Shown: positions 48,844 to 60,159 of the stretch, piece by piece
Numbering within the stretch: the stretch's first letter is position 1
Layout: each line of letters opens with the position of its first letter
Source: Coptis chinensis
Lineage: Eukaryota > Streptophyta > Magnoliopsida > Ranunculales > Ranunculaceae
Length of the DNA stretch: 64,000 nt
Direction of reading: 5' to 3'
Assembly (NCBI GenBank): GCA_015680905.1
Contig: JADFTS010000022.1
Span: 186,001-250,000 of the forward strand
The notes under the pieces: generated by a model
What the model was told of the DNA's origin: nothing
Seen by the model: only the letters and a program-made list of their open reading frames with translations
The model's database searches: none
Made by a program: the position numbers and the translations under genes

Positions 48844-49204
48844 AGCAAAGCGAGGGGGAATCAGCACCAACACCATCCAAGCATCAAGTTCAAGAGGTTA
48901 TCCTGGGTCTTGCTGCTGATGCAGCTTATCCTGGGTTTTGTATGAAGTCCAAGAAGTCTAAGAAGTCTAAGTCTAAGAAGTGAACTGATGTTTGATGTGT
49001 TGTTTGATGTGTTGAAGTGTTGAAGTTAACTGATGTTAGGTTTATCTAGGCAGTGTCTTGTTCTTGTTTCTATGTTTTGATGCTTTTTTAGCTTGGTTGT
49101 CTTGTTCTATGTTAAATTATCAAGTCATGATGTAGTGTAGTGATGTTTAATGTTTGCTTTTGCTATGTTAAATTATCAAATGCATTTTTCATTACATACA
49201 TATA

Positions 49205-49530
49205 GTGACAGAAACACAGAAACTAGAGAACTCTACAATTTCATTCCATTTTCATTTTCATTCAACTCATTACATTATAAAAACCATGTTACAGAACATT
49301 ACAGAAACACAGAAACCAGATAACTCTACAACTTCATTCCATTTTCATTTTCATTAAACTCATTACATTACAAAAACCATGTTACGTAACATTCGTAAAC
49401 ACGAAAACCGTGAGATTCAACTCATTACATTACAAAACCATGTGTACGTAACATTCTGTAAAACACATAAACCGAGATTCAACTCATTACATTACAAAAC
49501 CATGTTCTGTAACATTACGTAAAACACAAT
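49205..49530. repeat. Tandem repeats between the MULE accessory ORFs
   Basis: Units sharing ctcattacattac, aaaaccatgtt and a variable acagaaacac-like part occur about five times. The first two are spaced ~93 bp, the later ones ~56-60 bp. They lie between the plus-strand ORFs and the convergent GRF ORF, so they probably fall in the overlapping 3' regions of both. Confidence 0.75.
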
Positions 49531-49542
49531 GCACTTCACTTA

Positions 49543-49959
49543 TTAACCAAACAAATACTTGTAAAGCAAGAATACAATGACCAAAATCAAACAAGTTTTC
49601 TTCATCTTATAATTTTGGCATTCCAAAGCTGTCACCTTTTTCTTCAACTCTGTTATCTTCTTCTTCTCAGAGTGAACAATTACATTCAATTTTCCTTGCA
49701 ACTCCACCTTTTTCATGTTAGCTTCCTCCAAACTTTCTTTCAATTCGTCAATCTCTTTGTACAAATCAATGAACCTTTGCTTTGTTGATTTTGGAACTTT
49801 GTCCTCCCAATCAAAGTAGCCACAATCGTGAGTTTTGTAATTTGTACAACCAAAAAATCTTCTTCCCAAATTTCCAACAGTCTTTGACATTACCAAAGGA
49901 GATGGCTCTCCACAAAAGCATGAATGATTCAATTGATAGAGGTGGGGCTGACATTTCAA
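49543..49959 (-). CDS. GRF-type zinc finger, coiled-coil, tail-anchored protein inside the MULE
   Basis: An open frame of 138 aa on the minus strand. A GRF zinc finger lies at residues 14-53: C14, C16, then GRRFFGC (32-38), C46 and the YFDWED end. A charged heptad-like coiled coil follows at about 63-118. The last ~17 residues (TCLILVIVFLLYKYLFG) form a hydrophobic C-terminal segment. Family knowledge: GRF fingers in TOP3A, NEIL3 and APE2 bind single-stranded DNA; short GRF plus coiled-coil proteins are numerous in plant genomes. It lies within the MULE, convergent with the transposase gene, and shows no stop or frameshift although the transposase is dead. A direct-repeat array sits just upstream. 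Whether it serves the element or was captured is unknown. Confidence 0.65.
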   Translation of the reverse strand: MKCQPHLYQLNHSCFCGEPSPLVMSKTVGNLGRRFFGCTNYKTHDCGYFDWEDKVPKSTKQRFIDLYKEIDELKESLEEANMKKVELQGKLNVIVHSEKKKITELKKKVTALECQNYKMKKTCLILVIVFLLYKYLFG

Positions 49960-49961
49960 CT

Positions 49962-50090
49962 ATTCAAATTGAGAGTTAAGGTTTCAAATTGAGAGTTATG
50001 GTTTTCAAATTGAGAGTTAGGGTTTTCAAATTGAGGAAGAAGGTTAAACTTGCAATTGAGAGTTAGTGTTTCAAGTTTTCAAATTGAGGT
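49962..50090. repeat. Minisatellite upstream of the GRF ORF
   Basis: Four to five copies of a 21-24 bp unit (tttcaaattgagagttaggg with variants) lie directly upstream of the minus-strand GRF ORF, in its presumed 5' region, just inside the right MULE inverted repeat. Confidence 0.8.
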
Positions 50091-50152
50091 ACCAGTCACG
50101 TGTATTTCAAAAATGCCACATGTCTAGATGGCGGACCGTGGCATAGGCCGGT

Positions 50153-50303
50153 GGCCACATCAGCAAAAATTTACCGGAAATACTTCCAAGTCGCAAAGTG
50201 ATAATTTTTTGATAGTACAATGTAGTTTAGTGCCTAGAAAATTGTATAGTATCCAAAGTGCAAAAACATGTATAGTACATTATATACTATGCCAATAAAG
50301 TGT
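50153..50303 (-). repeat. MULE right terminal inverted repeat
   Basis: The reverse complement of this segment matches 43899-44051. It begins acactttattggcatag on the minus strand. The outermost bases adjoin a T run. Confidence 0.9.
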
Positions 50304-51889
50304 TTTTTTTATCCATGACACATACTATTTATTATGCATAAATTTGATGTGAGTTGGGCAATGGGCAGTCTTCTAGCAGTAAAGGCCTATATGCGTTAAT
50401 GTTATCATTTTTTATTTTTTTTTTAATTTGTGTTATTCAATATAATCTAAAATAGAGCGAGTGAAGTGATTTTGTTATTTGACATAAGACTTTTATTTGT
50501 TTTTATATATATAGATAAAAGTTTGAGTTTTTTAATTGTGATTTGATTTAATATTTTTTGTTTTTTTTAATTGTTTGTAAGCATATAAGTTTATCAACCT
50601 TCTCCTTATCTCCTTAATTTTTTTCTTAATGTAGGGTTACTTCAACGCATCCATAAGAGGCTGCTTCTTAGCATCAAAATTGTTCAAACACATTTGAATG
50701 TGTTAGTCAATGGAGAGTTTCCCCCTTATCTTTTTCTTTTTCTTTTCCTCTCTCAAAACTAATCCTCCTTCCTCCTCAGTGATATCCAGCTCTTGTCCCA
50801 CAACAAATATCCTCCATTCTTCTTCTTCAGCCTCCCGAACATAAACCATAATCTTTGGTAGATTCCATCCAAGGGTTGACATCTTATATGTGATATTGAA
50901 ACATCTTTTAGGATGCCAAAAATACCTCCATATGTTTACCTCCTCAACCAATTTGAGTTGATGCCAAATCGGTTCTACAATTGCATCATATGCAAATGCA
51001 ATATTATTATCATTTCACAGTAAATTCGGGTTTTAGAACAGATCTAACCCAATTTGTTTTTTTTTTTTTTTAATTCCAACGGGACTCTAACCCCTAAAAA
51101 ATGGAATTAAATTCTGACACGTTGTTATTCTTGCAACCGCTGGGCCCAGTTGCGGAGCCAGGAGTTTACCCCAAGGTGAGCCGATTAGCACTACAAATTT
51201 TCAGCACAACTCAATTAGAGTGTACACGTGTTTTTATTGCTTTTCTTTTTAGTGTAATATTTGTTAGTTTATTGCTTTATTTAAAATGCAAACATACAAT
51301 TATTATTTTATTTTGTCAAATTTTCAAAATCAAAATCATTTATAGTTCAGGTAACGAATTTTTTTAATGTGAAAGAATAGTCATAACTCAAACCTACTAA
51401 ACTTCATAGGAGTAAACAAGATCATGAATTGCAAAGAATAGTTCATTAGGTTGTTTGTTTTGTTAATTAACAATTTCTATAATTAAGGTGTACTATCTAA
51501 TTGTCTATGTTGAACAAACTTACAGAAGCACACCATCAAGTACCATATTCAGTTGAAGTGTATGTGTGATAACTTATGTGCCGTGTTTTCAAATGCTAAC
51601 TAATAAATGACGAAATTACTTTTAGACCCTTAACATATCTAACTAGAGACGCAAAATTGACAATACAAAGACTAATAGTATGCTCAAGCCTGCAAGGAAA
51701 GGGAAATTCTCAGTTTTACCAAGACTAATCACTTTTTATACCAAAACTCAGGGTGAGCCTAGAGCGCACCACAGGGCCCCTCGCTTCATGCTCGGGCTGG
51801 TCCCCACCCACAACATGGTGACACGAGACCCTCTAAACCTACCTACAGTTTTATGACTGACATCAGTTATTATGCCAGTTGTTGAAGTG
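50304..51889. other. Intergenic DNA with a detached satellite copy
   Basis: One ~140 bp copy of the satellite found at 51890-53040 lies at about 50455-50595. A minus-strand frame at 50703-50951 (WRYFWHPKRCFNITYKM, then PKIMVYVREAEEEEW) has protein-like composition and could be a fragment of an unknown gene, but no family is recognised. Nothing else is supported. Confidence 0.35.
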
Positions 51890-53040
51890 ATACTTCTAGC
51901 CCTAATTTTATTATTTGACATAAGAGTTTTATTTCTTTTTTAAGACATAGATAAAAGTTTGGGTTTTTTAATTGTGAGTTAGTTTAATGTTTTTTGTTTT
52001 TTTAATTGTTTGTAATGAGTGTGGTATGTATTGCCAAATAGTTTAATAAGGAGTTGGGCTCTCGGGAATTGTGAGTGATTTTGTTATTTGGCAGAAAAGT
52101 TTGATTTGTTTTTTTAGATATAGATAAAAGTTTGGATTTTTTAATTGTGAGTTTGTTTAGTATTTTTTGTTTTTTTTAATTGTTTGTAAGGAGTGAAAGT
52201 GTGGTAAATATTGCCAAAGAGTTTAATAAGGAGTTGGATTATTGGGGACTGTGAGTGATTTTGTTATTTGGCATATGAGTTTTATTTGTTTTTTTAGATG
52301 TAGATAAAAGTTTGGGTTTTTTAATGGTGAGTTGGGATTTTTTTTTTTTTTTTTTTAACGAGTGGGGTAAATATTATGAAAGAGTTTAATAAGGAATTGG
52401 GTTCTCGGAGATTGTTAATGATTTTGTTATTTGGGAGAAGAGTTTTATTTATTTTTTTAAATATAGATAAAAGTTAGGGTTTTTTAATTGTGAGTTGGTT
52501 TAGTGTTTTTTTTTAATTGTTTGTAATGAGTTGGGTAAATATTGCAAAATTTTTAATAAGGAGTTGGGTTATCGGAGATTGAGAGTGATTTTGTTATTTG
52601 GTAGAGGAGTTTTATTTGTTTTTTTAGATATATATAAAAGTTTATATTTTTTAATTGTGAGTTGGTTTAATGTTTTTTGTTTTTTCTAATTGTTTGTAAC
52701 GAGTGGGAGTGGGGTAAATATTGTGAAATAGTTTAATAAGGAGTTGGGTTCTCGGGGATTGTGAGTGATTTTGTTATTTTGGCAGATAATTTTTATTTAT
52801 TTTTTTAGATATAAATAAGAGTTTGGGTTTTTTAATTGTTAGTTGGTTTAAGTAGAGTAAGTATAGTCAAATAGTTTTATAAAGAGTTGGGTTCTCGGGT
52901 ATTGTGAGTGATTTTGTTATTTGACAGAAATTTTTATTTGTTTTTTTTAGATATAGAAAAAAATTTGGGTTTTTTAATTATGAGTTGGTTTAATGTTTTT
53001 TGTTTTTTTATTGTTTGTAACGAGTGAGGTGAAAGCGTGT
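51890..53040 (+). repeat. Tandem satellite, ~140-180 bp unit, about seven copies
   Basis: Each unit carries gtgagtgattttgttattt, a ttttatttgttttttagat part, agataaaagtttgggttttt, tgagttggtttaatgttttt and a gtttaataaggagttggg end. Starts of the gagtgattttg motif fall near 52072, 52251, 52415, 52584, 52762 and 52902, plus a degenerate copy near 51900. Unit length varies mainly through T-tract changes and small deletions. No coding capacity. Confidence 0.85.
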
Positions 53041-53397
53041 CATACTATGCACATACACTGAACATAGCTAACATGAGTGTTTAGCGTAATTCATTTAGCT
53101 TCCTGTTCATGCAAGATCTCACTGTGAAGGCTTCATACGATAGTGTCCCAAAATAAAATTTGTCTATTGGACGAAATAAAGAACACCTGAGGTCACTCTG
53201 GATGGTATGTATTCCCAACTGACAACAATGTGACGTTGGACTACTTTATGCAAGACTGCAGTACAAACAACTGTAACCGTAATTTACTTAAACACTACAA
53301 AATATAAAGTACGATGGATCTTATTGCTTATTATGGACTAATACAACTAACTTGGTAACCATCAGAAGTTATACAGACAGATGACCATCTGATGGTA

Positions 53398-56300
53398 TCA
53401 GAAGTCTGAATGATATATACAAACTAAGCTCGAGTGAGTTACGGGAGTACGACAAAGAGGGCACTCAGGTTTTTCGTTGCACCATTCCATAATGCAGTTC
53501 CTGCAAGTATTGCAAGCACCAAACGTTAAGGAAAAGATAATAAATACCACACACAGCACAAGTTGACAGCGTTGCATAGGTATTTTGAAGGGCCAGAACA
53601 ATGTACCAGCAGAAGACATGACCACAGGTTGTAGCTGTTGGATGTTCCCTTGTACTCAAACAGAGGGTACATTTGCTGATCCCACCTGTTCCTCGACTCT
53701 GAAACCAGTACACAGCAAATGCAAGACTCAGATTCCCAAGCTACGAGTAGTGAACGTTTCAGGTTTAAAAATGACAAATACTAAACTCGAACACAACTAC
53801 ATGAATACAACCTCAACACAGCGGTTGGAACACAGACTAGAAAGCATAATACAACAATGGAAAAAATTATTTAGGAGAAGATATTGTACCTCCGAAACAC
53901 TTGTTGGGTCAGAGGCCCAACTGCCTTTCTCAAGAGCAGTATCAGTGCTAATCAAGTTACCTTCCTCATTTAAAACGGGTAATCCTCGTACTGCAAGCAA
54001 CAAATGTAGGAGAGAAACTGGTTAAAAAGAGAGGGATGCTAATAGCCACACTGCTGCTTGATAGAAATGCACTCACTATTAATAGCGACCTTGATAATTG
54101 AAAATAGTCAAAATACTTGAGGAAGACTAGCAAAGTCGGTAAAACCTTTGGGTGATGATACCAGAGGTCTGGGCTCAAACCCCGCCAGCATTAAAGAATT
54201 ACTAATCTCATTTAAAAACAGGCTTACCAATAAAAAAAATAAAAAAAAAAAGAGAACGGGAAGCATCCTGGATTCCCAAACTAAAAGAATGTATGCACTT
54301 CATTAAGTGATTTTCATGAACTTTCTCCAGAACATTCATTGCAGCTTAACACTCCAGCTTTCAAGGAAATTAGTTGCTCCAACAAAACTTTCTTTCTAAG
54401 AGTGAACTAAAAACATATTGGTAGAACTACACATATTCATCCCTTTCATATCCTAATTTACAATTTATATTCCTAAAGTTTCATGCATGACTAACATTAT
54501 ATACATTTCTCTTCGGTAGATAAAGTGAGAACTTGTCAAAATGATTTAATAATGGGAAGACCAATAGATTTGTTAAAGATGCACACTGGAGCACAACACT
54601 GAAATTGTGTTTTTGACATTGACAACACCAAAAATGTCATGCTGCCATGTACAATTACGTCTGAGATATGAACAGACCATATGCGACAATAATTAAGGAA
54701 AGAATCAAAGATTTAAAACCTCCTGATGTTTGGTGGGCTCCAAGCGATGACTGATGAACTGAACTGGCAATAGAAGATAAATTGCTCCGACGCAGACCTT
54801 CAGCAGTGATGATACATAGCTGAATTAAGAGGAAAACTCCGAGTAATTGATATCTGTTTCAAACACCAATAGAAAGCTTAAACAATTTTTCCTGTGCAAA
54901 CAAAAGGATAGCTTGTCAAAGTGCCTTAGATTATTCCAGTTTTAGTCTTCTATATACGTTTAAACAACTCCAAATTGTGTAACTTTACTGCAGCAGAGGG
55001 GGAGATGAGCTGGAGTGGATTACTTTAGGAGCCCTAATAGCACAACTGGTTTAGTTATCAAGTGAACTATGAGCTTATTACATTTTTCAAGTGAACTATA
55101 GACTAAGCATTCTGCAAAAGAAAAAACAGTAAGAATAAAATCCAAGTTCTCTAGACATTGATAAGAGGTCACAAGTATACAAGCGAGACTTAAAAAAGCT
55201 AATCATCAAATAAATAACGGTCTAGAGGAGTACTAGATTGATAATCACTAAACACTTCAACATCAGTCAGAATACTTACGATTCATATTGTCAGTGAGAC
55301 ACTTTTTATTTTATTTTTTAATTGTTAAGAAAACTTTATACGATCACCAATCAAAAGAGACTGAAATATAATGAAATGTCTTACAAGCTTAAGATATACA
55401 AATATTCAGATATAAAATGTCCAGGATCCAAATTTTATAGCGCTATACCTCGGCCGTTGGTTCAAAGGCTTCCCAATGAACACATAACGAATACCTGCAG
55501 CACGTTTTGATATATGGTAGTACAGACCTGCATTGTATATACGAGATACTATGGTTAGGCCCACAAAATTAAGATTCCAATATAAGAAATCACCAACTAA
55601 TTAGGGTCAATGTGAACCTATTTCATAACACTTAGTTCGGGCTTCTCCCTACATACATCTAAAACATTTTTTCCAACCCAAGACTCCTTCACATACCTTC
55701 AAAGTAAAAAAACATGAGGTTGGTACGGAGAACCAATTGTAAGCTCTCACGAGCAAACGGAAGTACCTAAACAATCATCTCAATAATCAGCCAATCAAAA
55801 AGTAGGTCTGCGAAATAAATTCAACTGAGCCAGAATCCTTGTAGTTAGCAAGCGTTAGAAGATGTGCCAGAATTGACAAAAGAGAACAAGGAAAGAGAGA
55901 ACTAACATACAGTAGGCCATTTCTGCACCACAAACAACCATACTCCATAAATTTTCTGCTTCAACCTTGAAAAGGCTGAGACACGTATGCTTGATGAAGA
56001 CGAAGATAGCCTCCCAGTGCTACCAAGAACTTGATTCCGTACATCAGTATTGTCACCATAGAGATTATTAGAGTGTGAATCAGAAAGAATGATCCCACGT
56101 GCAGCCACTCGAGAACTGATGCACACAAATATTTCAGGTTTTCTCACATTAAAACAATAAAGTCAATATCCTTGTGGTAACAAAAAAACAAAAAATCATA
56201 CAGTAGAGATGTGCCTAAACTAGTGGTGTGAATTTTTTAGTACAGTTTCAACATTGGGAACTGATTTAAGGATATGACTTTTTATGGGCAAAATGGTGCA

Positions 56301-57645
56301 CTAAGTTGCCCTTTACGCCATGAATATAATCATAAGACCCAATTACTGGATATATTATGGCTTAGGTCATAACCCTTGGTAAGTGTAAAGATCAAATAGA
56401 TAAAATGACCTGATTCTTTCTGCAAGATATGGAACTGCAGTATGGTATATAATGAAAAGAGCACGCCTTGCTGGTGTAGGAGGAAGCCCATAAGGACCTG
56501 CAACCTGCCAAATCAATTACAAACATAAAAATAAAGTTCAATTGCTAGGAAAACACACCCTTACTCGAAGCAGGTTTTAAGACACACGCTTAGATAGAGG
56601 AATTAAAAAAAAATGGTAATTTTTCTTAATTTCAACAGCAAATGAATGGTAAAACTCAGATACAGATAGTATGAAATTCAGACTATGTACCTGAGTTATA
56701 TCACAGTATTCTTCTCCAAGTGTTTGCTGTCCTGAACCAGTTGTTATAACATAATAAAGCATCTGACCTAATAATTTTGTCTGCAAGAAAATGAAGTACA
56801 TCAAACAACAATACCAGTATGCAATGTCTGTAACACGAATTTGAGTATCACATGCAGCTCTCAACGAGAAGCGGAACAAATCAACCCCGGCAAATCAGGG
56901 CATGAAGTAAAGGTCAAATCCAATGAAATATTTCTAGCATTCTAGAAGCAGGGCCAGTTTTCTTCAAACCTAGGTTACATGGACACGCCATATTTTGAAA
57001 TAAATCCGTGTTGGATACGTATCCACGTGTCCGTGTCGGACACATATTGTATATAATTTACCTCAAATTTTGATATTTTGCCGTGTCCGACAATTCGTAT
57101 CCGTGTCCGATACGGCGTGTCAATGTAACCTAGCTTCAAACAATGTCAATTTGTACCACGATACTATGGAAGCAAATTGAAACACTTTTCTAACCAAAAC
57201 TGTCCTGCAAACCTTTTTCCAATACTAAGCACTACTATAAATGCAAAAGAATCACAATGCACTGTAAGGGTTTAAAAGGCTAACCTCATTCTGGTATGCT
57301 ACAGAAACACGTGTACCTGAAATGTTGAATAAGCAGTGCACAGAGTTAATGAAGTAATAAAGTTAAGCCATTGTAATTGGTTAGTTAACACTTATAAAAC
57401 ATAAAGAAACATAATTTCAACATCAGTTCAAATAGAAATTCTAAAGAATTCAAATTCCAACCGAATATATGGCGAAAGGCGTCACGACAAGCGTCGTAGA
57501 TGTAAGACGCGTATTGGTCATCTTTCTCGGCAGCTCTCATGACTTCTGGTTGTGCAGCTAGAGGAAATCTCCTTCCTTCTGGTGGATTTGAGGATGAGGA
57601 AGAAGTGGAGGCATGTAATACATCTTCATGACCATGTCTTCCCAT
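53398..57645 (-). CDS. PEX10: Peroxisome biogenesis protein 10 (RING E3 ligase)
   Basis: Eleven exons on the minus strand: 57462-57645, 57285-57316, 56691-56780, 56410-56504, 55911-56115, 55697-55766, 55449-55527, 54720-54853, 53890-53990, 53607-53698 and 53398-53500. Phases agree throughout and give 394 aa (Arabidopsis PEX10 is 381 aa). The N-terminal Pex2/Pex10/Pex12 membrane region (about 25-300) includes [20 protein letters not shown] and [16 protein letters not shown]. The C-terminal C3HC4 RING finger (about 340-377) has [15 protein letters not shown] and CPLC. Family knowledge: PEX10 works with PEX2 and PEX12 in the peroxisomal membrane to ubiquitinate and recycle the import receptor PEX5. 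A serine-rich stretch (about residue 178-185) is longer than I recall in Arabidopsis. Introns hold a MITE and a SINE; the coding sequence is intact. Confidence 0.95.
54117..54254 (+). mobile_element. tRNA-derived SINE in a PEX10 intron
   Basis: A box A-like motif tagcaaagtcgg fits the Pol III consensus TRGYNNARNNGG. About 40 bp later a box B-like gggctcaaacccc occurs, with one mismatch to the consensus core. The segment ends in an A-rich tail (aaaaaaaataaaaaaaaaaa). The order and size fit a tRNA-derived SINE. No target-site duplication was identified. It lies in the intron between exons 8 and 9 of PEX10, antisense to the gene. Confidence 0.55.
56962..57141. mobile_element. hAT-like MITE, 164 bp, in PEX10 intron 2
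   Basis: The element (56970-57133) starts ctaggttacatggacacg and ends cgtgtcaatgtaacctag, an almost perfect 18 bp terminal inverted repeat. It is flanked by identical 8 bp copies of cttcaaac at 56962-56969 and 57134-57141. The interior holds several tccgtgtc/gacacgg motifs in both orientations. An 8 bp duplication and this size fit non-autonomous hAT elements. Confidence 0.85.
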
Positions 57646-57919
57646 TGCTACTAGCTCAATCTCCCAATAAGTATTTTTAGGTGCAGTCTCTTTTTTAACG
57701 TTTCAATTCACTTCAACAAAACAGACGACCTCTCTCTCTCCCCGGCATGTTCTTTTGCTGTTCTTTTGCTGAGGATAAAAGTTGGGCTGGGCTGGGACTT
57801 TTTATATTTGGAACATTTAAGAGTTGGGCTTAGAGAGTCGAGCTTATTGGGCTTGTTTGAGAGCCATAAGCCCTGACCATGTCCTTTGGGCTGCGTGTGG
57901 GTTTCGATCTATTACGACT
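57646..57919. other. Upstream region of PEX10
   Basis: Includes a ctctctctct run near 57731-57740 about 90 bp upstream of the PEX10 start, and a repeated ttcttttgctg. No confident TATA box. It presumably holds the PEX10 promoter. Confidence 0.4.
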
Positions 57920-58377
57920 GTTCTAAAAATCGGTCTAAGCGACTGGCTAGGCGGTGCCCAACCGACTCGCCTCGGCCCTAGTCGTTTCAAAAATCGGTGG
58001 ACCGGCTAGGTGGCCTCTAGGCGGCCTAGTCAAGTTTTTTTTTTTAATGATTAAATGCCGAAATATAAAGACCCGTGTAGGCTTAAGATTTGAACGAGTT
58101 TAAAAAACTTAAGTCTAATATAAATTATATGCCACTATAACAAAGAGTATGTTTTTATATGAAGTTAATATTTATCAACTATAATATATTTTTGTAATAA
58201 GTATCTTTGTTTGTGTTTATTTTTTGAGTTATGATAAATGATTTTATTCATTTCTTGTAGTATATGTGTGTATTACTATATATATTAGGAAAAAACCCGC
58301 CTAGCGCCTAGCCCGTCTAGCCTAGAAGGCCTAGGCGTTCTCCCACCGCCCAACTACCGCTTAGCGTTTATTAGAAC
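57920..58377. mobile_element. Foldback element with ggcctag-rich arms
   Basis: The ends gttctaaaaatcggtctaag and (reverse complement) gttctaataaacgctaagcg form an imperfect inverted repeat. The arms are unusually GC-rich, with repeated ctaggcgg/ggcctag/cgcctag motifs, while the centre (about 58035-58285) is AT-rich. No ORF of note and no convincing target-site duplication. Confidence 0.5.
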
Positions 58378-59707
58378 ATTGATGTTACCATATCAAAATA
58401 GCATGAACCAACGTGGTTGAATGTGGAAGTGAAATTTAGTGAGTTGCACACCAGTTGTGTATATGCCCACTATGCATGCAGCCCTGCATGATTTACATGA
58501 CACCATAAGATGTGCACTGGATATCACTTGACTCTAAATCTTTCTTCTTCCTCATTAGATTATTGCTGTTACAGATTTAGAAACCAAGAAACCCATATGT
58601 GTATCTTAATTTTAAAATTTGTTATCCGTGAGCGGAACAAACCTCTTGAGTTGGGTTTGGAAAATTGGGCCAATTGTAATTTGTCTTCACGACTTCACTC
58701 TCTCCTATGCCAAAACCCATCTCTCCCTCTCTCTAATTTCTCACCAATACCTATATTTCTCTCTTCTCCACTCCAAGCTCCAATCGAAAAATCAAAAAGT
58801 TTTACTACAACCAACAACCACAATCAATCATGCCTACTTTCACAAGAGCAAATCTTTTTATAAGTGTGAAAAAGAATATTACAATCATTGCTCTCAAGTC
58901 TCTCCAAACTTACTAGATCTCTCATAACTAATATCGCCTTACAAGTTTTATTTATTTAAAAGGATTTTATATTGTTCTCAAAATTGGTTTTTTACTATAA
59001 CTTATGGGTAAAAAACTCTAACTTTATGAATATATAATTCCAAAATTTTGGTGTAAAACGAAATTCCAAATCATCTCGGTTTATCTGTGAAAAACCATAA
59101 TTCTAACTGTGCACCCCTCTCTTTAGCATATTTGAGGGCGTCCGCCCTTTGTGAACAATCCACTAGTACTCATGTCTTTGCGCAGCCCCTAATGTCAGCG
59201 TGCACCCCTTACCTAAGGCAAATCCAATGGCGCGAGCGCCTTGTGTAATCTCAACCATACAGTGAGCGATCACACCCAACATCTACTAGTATTCTTGAAA
59301 AATCTATTTTCTAACTATGATCAAAGAGGTAGTCAGTTTTGTAACTTGGTAATAATGAAGCAAAATTAGGATGATTTAACGTTTTATAAGAACAGTAGTG
59401 GGTTTTATAATATCAACGACGATACTCTTTGTCATCGTCTATATCAACATCAAATCACGCATTATTGTTATTACTATTATTATCATTGGTATTATATGCC
59501 TTGAGGGTCAAAGTCCAGCACGCAGTATGGATTTGTGGATTCGGCAATACCTTGGGCTGTGTATTACTCGTTCACTTTTGCCATGATAATTAAATTTCTA
59601 GGTACTAATTACTAATATTCACCATCCTTAATTTTAAAAAATATTACCTACTCTATTTCTTAATTCCCGAAGTTTGTACACTGTCCCTTGAGTTGGTAGT
59701 TTGGTAC

Positions 59708-59709
<2 letters not shown>

Positions 59710-59749
<40 letters not shown>
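59710..59749. repeat. (AT)n microsatellite
   Basis: About 20 uninterrupted AT dinucleotides. Likely polymorphic between individuals. Confidence 0.95.
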
Positions 59750-59751
<2 letters not shown>

Positions 59752-60127
59752 CGAAGCATTGACATTGTATGATATATATTCTATTCACATTTGTATGAGA
59801 GCCTATCCATGCCTTTCACTTGCTTCCTAAGACTAAAACACATGACCCATTCAACTATCATCTAAAGAAAAAATATATATACATGACCCATTCAAGCACC
59901 TACCTCCAAAAGGCACGCAGGTTATGGAATCCAAGATATGTCCCGACAAACAATTTTATAATGAATCTTCTATAAAGTGGGAGGCTGTTGCTATCATGGA
60001 CTCATGGTTGTAGTGTTGGACACGAATTTTCAAGTATATATTAATTAGAACCAATTACCATTGACTTTTTAATTACTAATTGCAAGTCGTATTTTTTTTG
60101 CTGTGCATATAATACTTGGATTCCGTC

Positions 60128-60159
<32 letters not shown>

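Larger units (their letters stand above)
43899..50303 (+). mobile_element. Mutator-like element (MULE) with long terminal inverted repeats
   Basis: A 6.4 kb element whose two ends are ~150 bp inverted repeats, almost identical over the outer 115 bp (acactt, attggcatagtat, then tgcactttggatactataca). Flanks are T-rich on both sides (ten T before 43899; seven T then at after 50303), compatible with a 9 bp target-site duplication whose exact limits are blurred by the T run. From left to right it holds a multi-exon MuDR-type transposase gene, now broken, a plus-strand ORF pair at 48544-48983, a block of tandem repeats and a minus-strand GRF zinc-finger ORF near the right end. The arrangement recalls maize MuDR, in which mudrA and mudrB are convergent. 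Confidence 0.9.

Noticed and set aside
50703-50951. Minus-strand 82-aa frame as a gene
   Set aside because: Composition is protein-like but there is no recognised family or exon chain; mentioned only within the intergenic entry.
54117-54190. Possible functional tRNA gene
   Set aside because: Only box A and box B are present; no cloverleaf stems can be formed, and an A-rich tail points to a SINE.
57824-58009. Plus-strand 61-aa frame
   Set aside because: Runs into the GC-rich arm of a foldback element; no protein family.
58510-58927. Two overlapping plus-strand frames of 102-117 aa
   Set aside because: Low-complexity Ser/Leu-rich translation of intergenic DNA, no splice partners or homology recognised.
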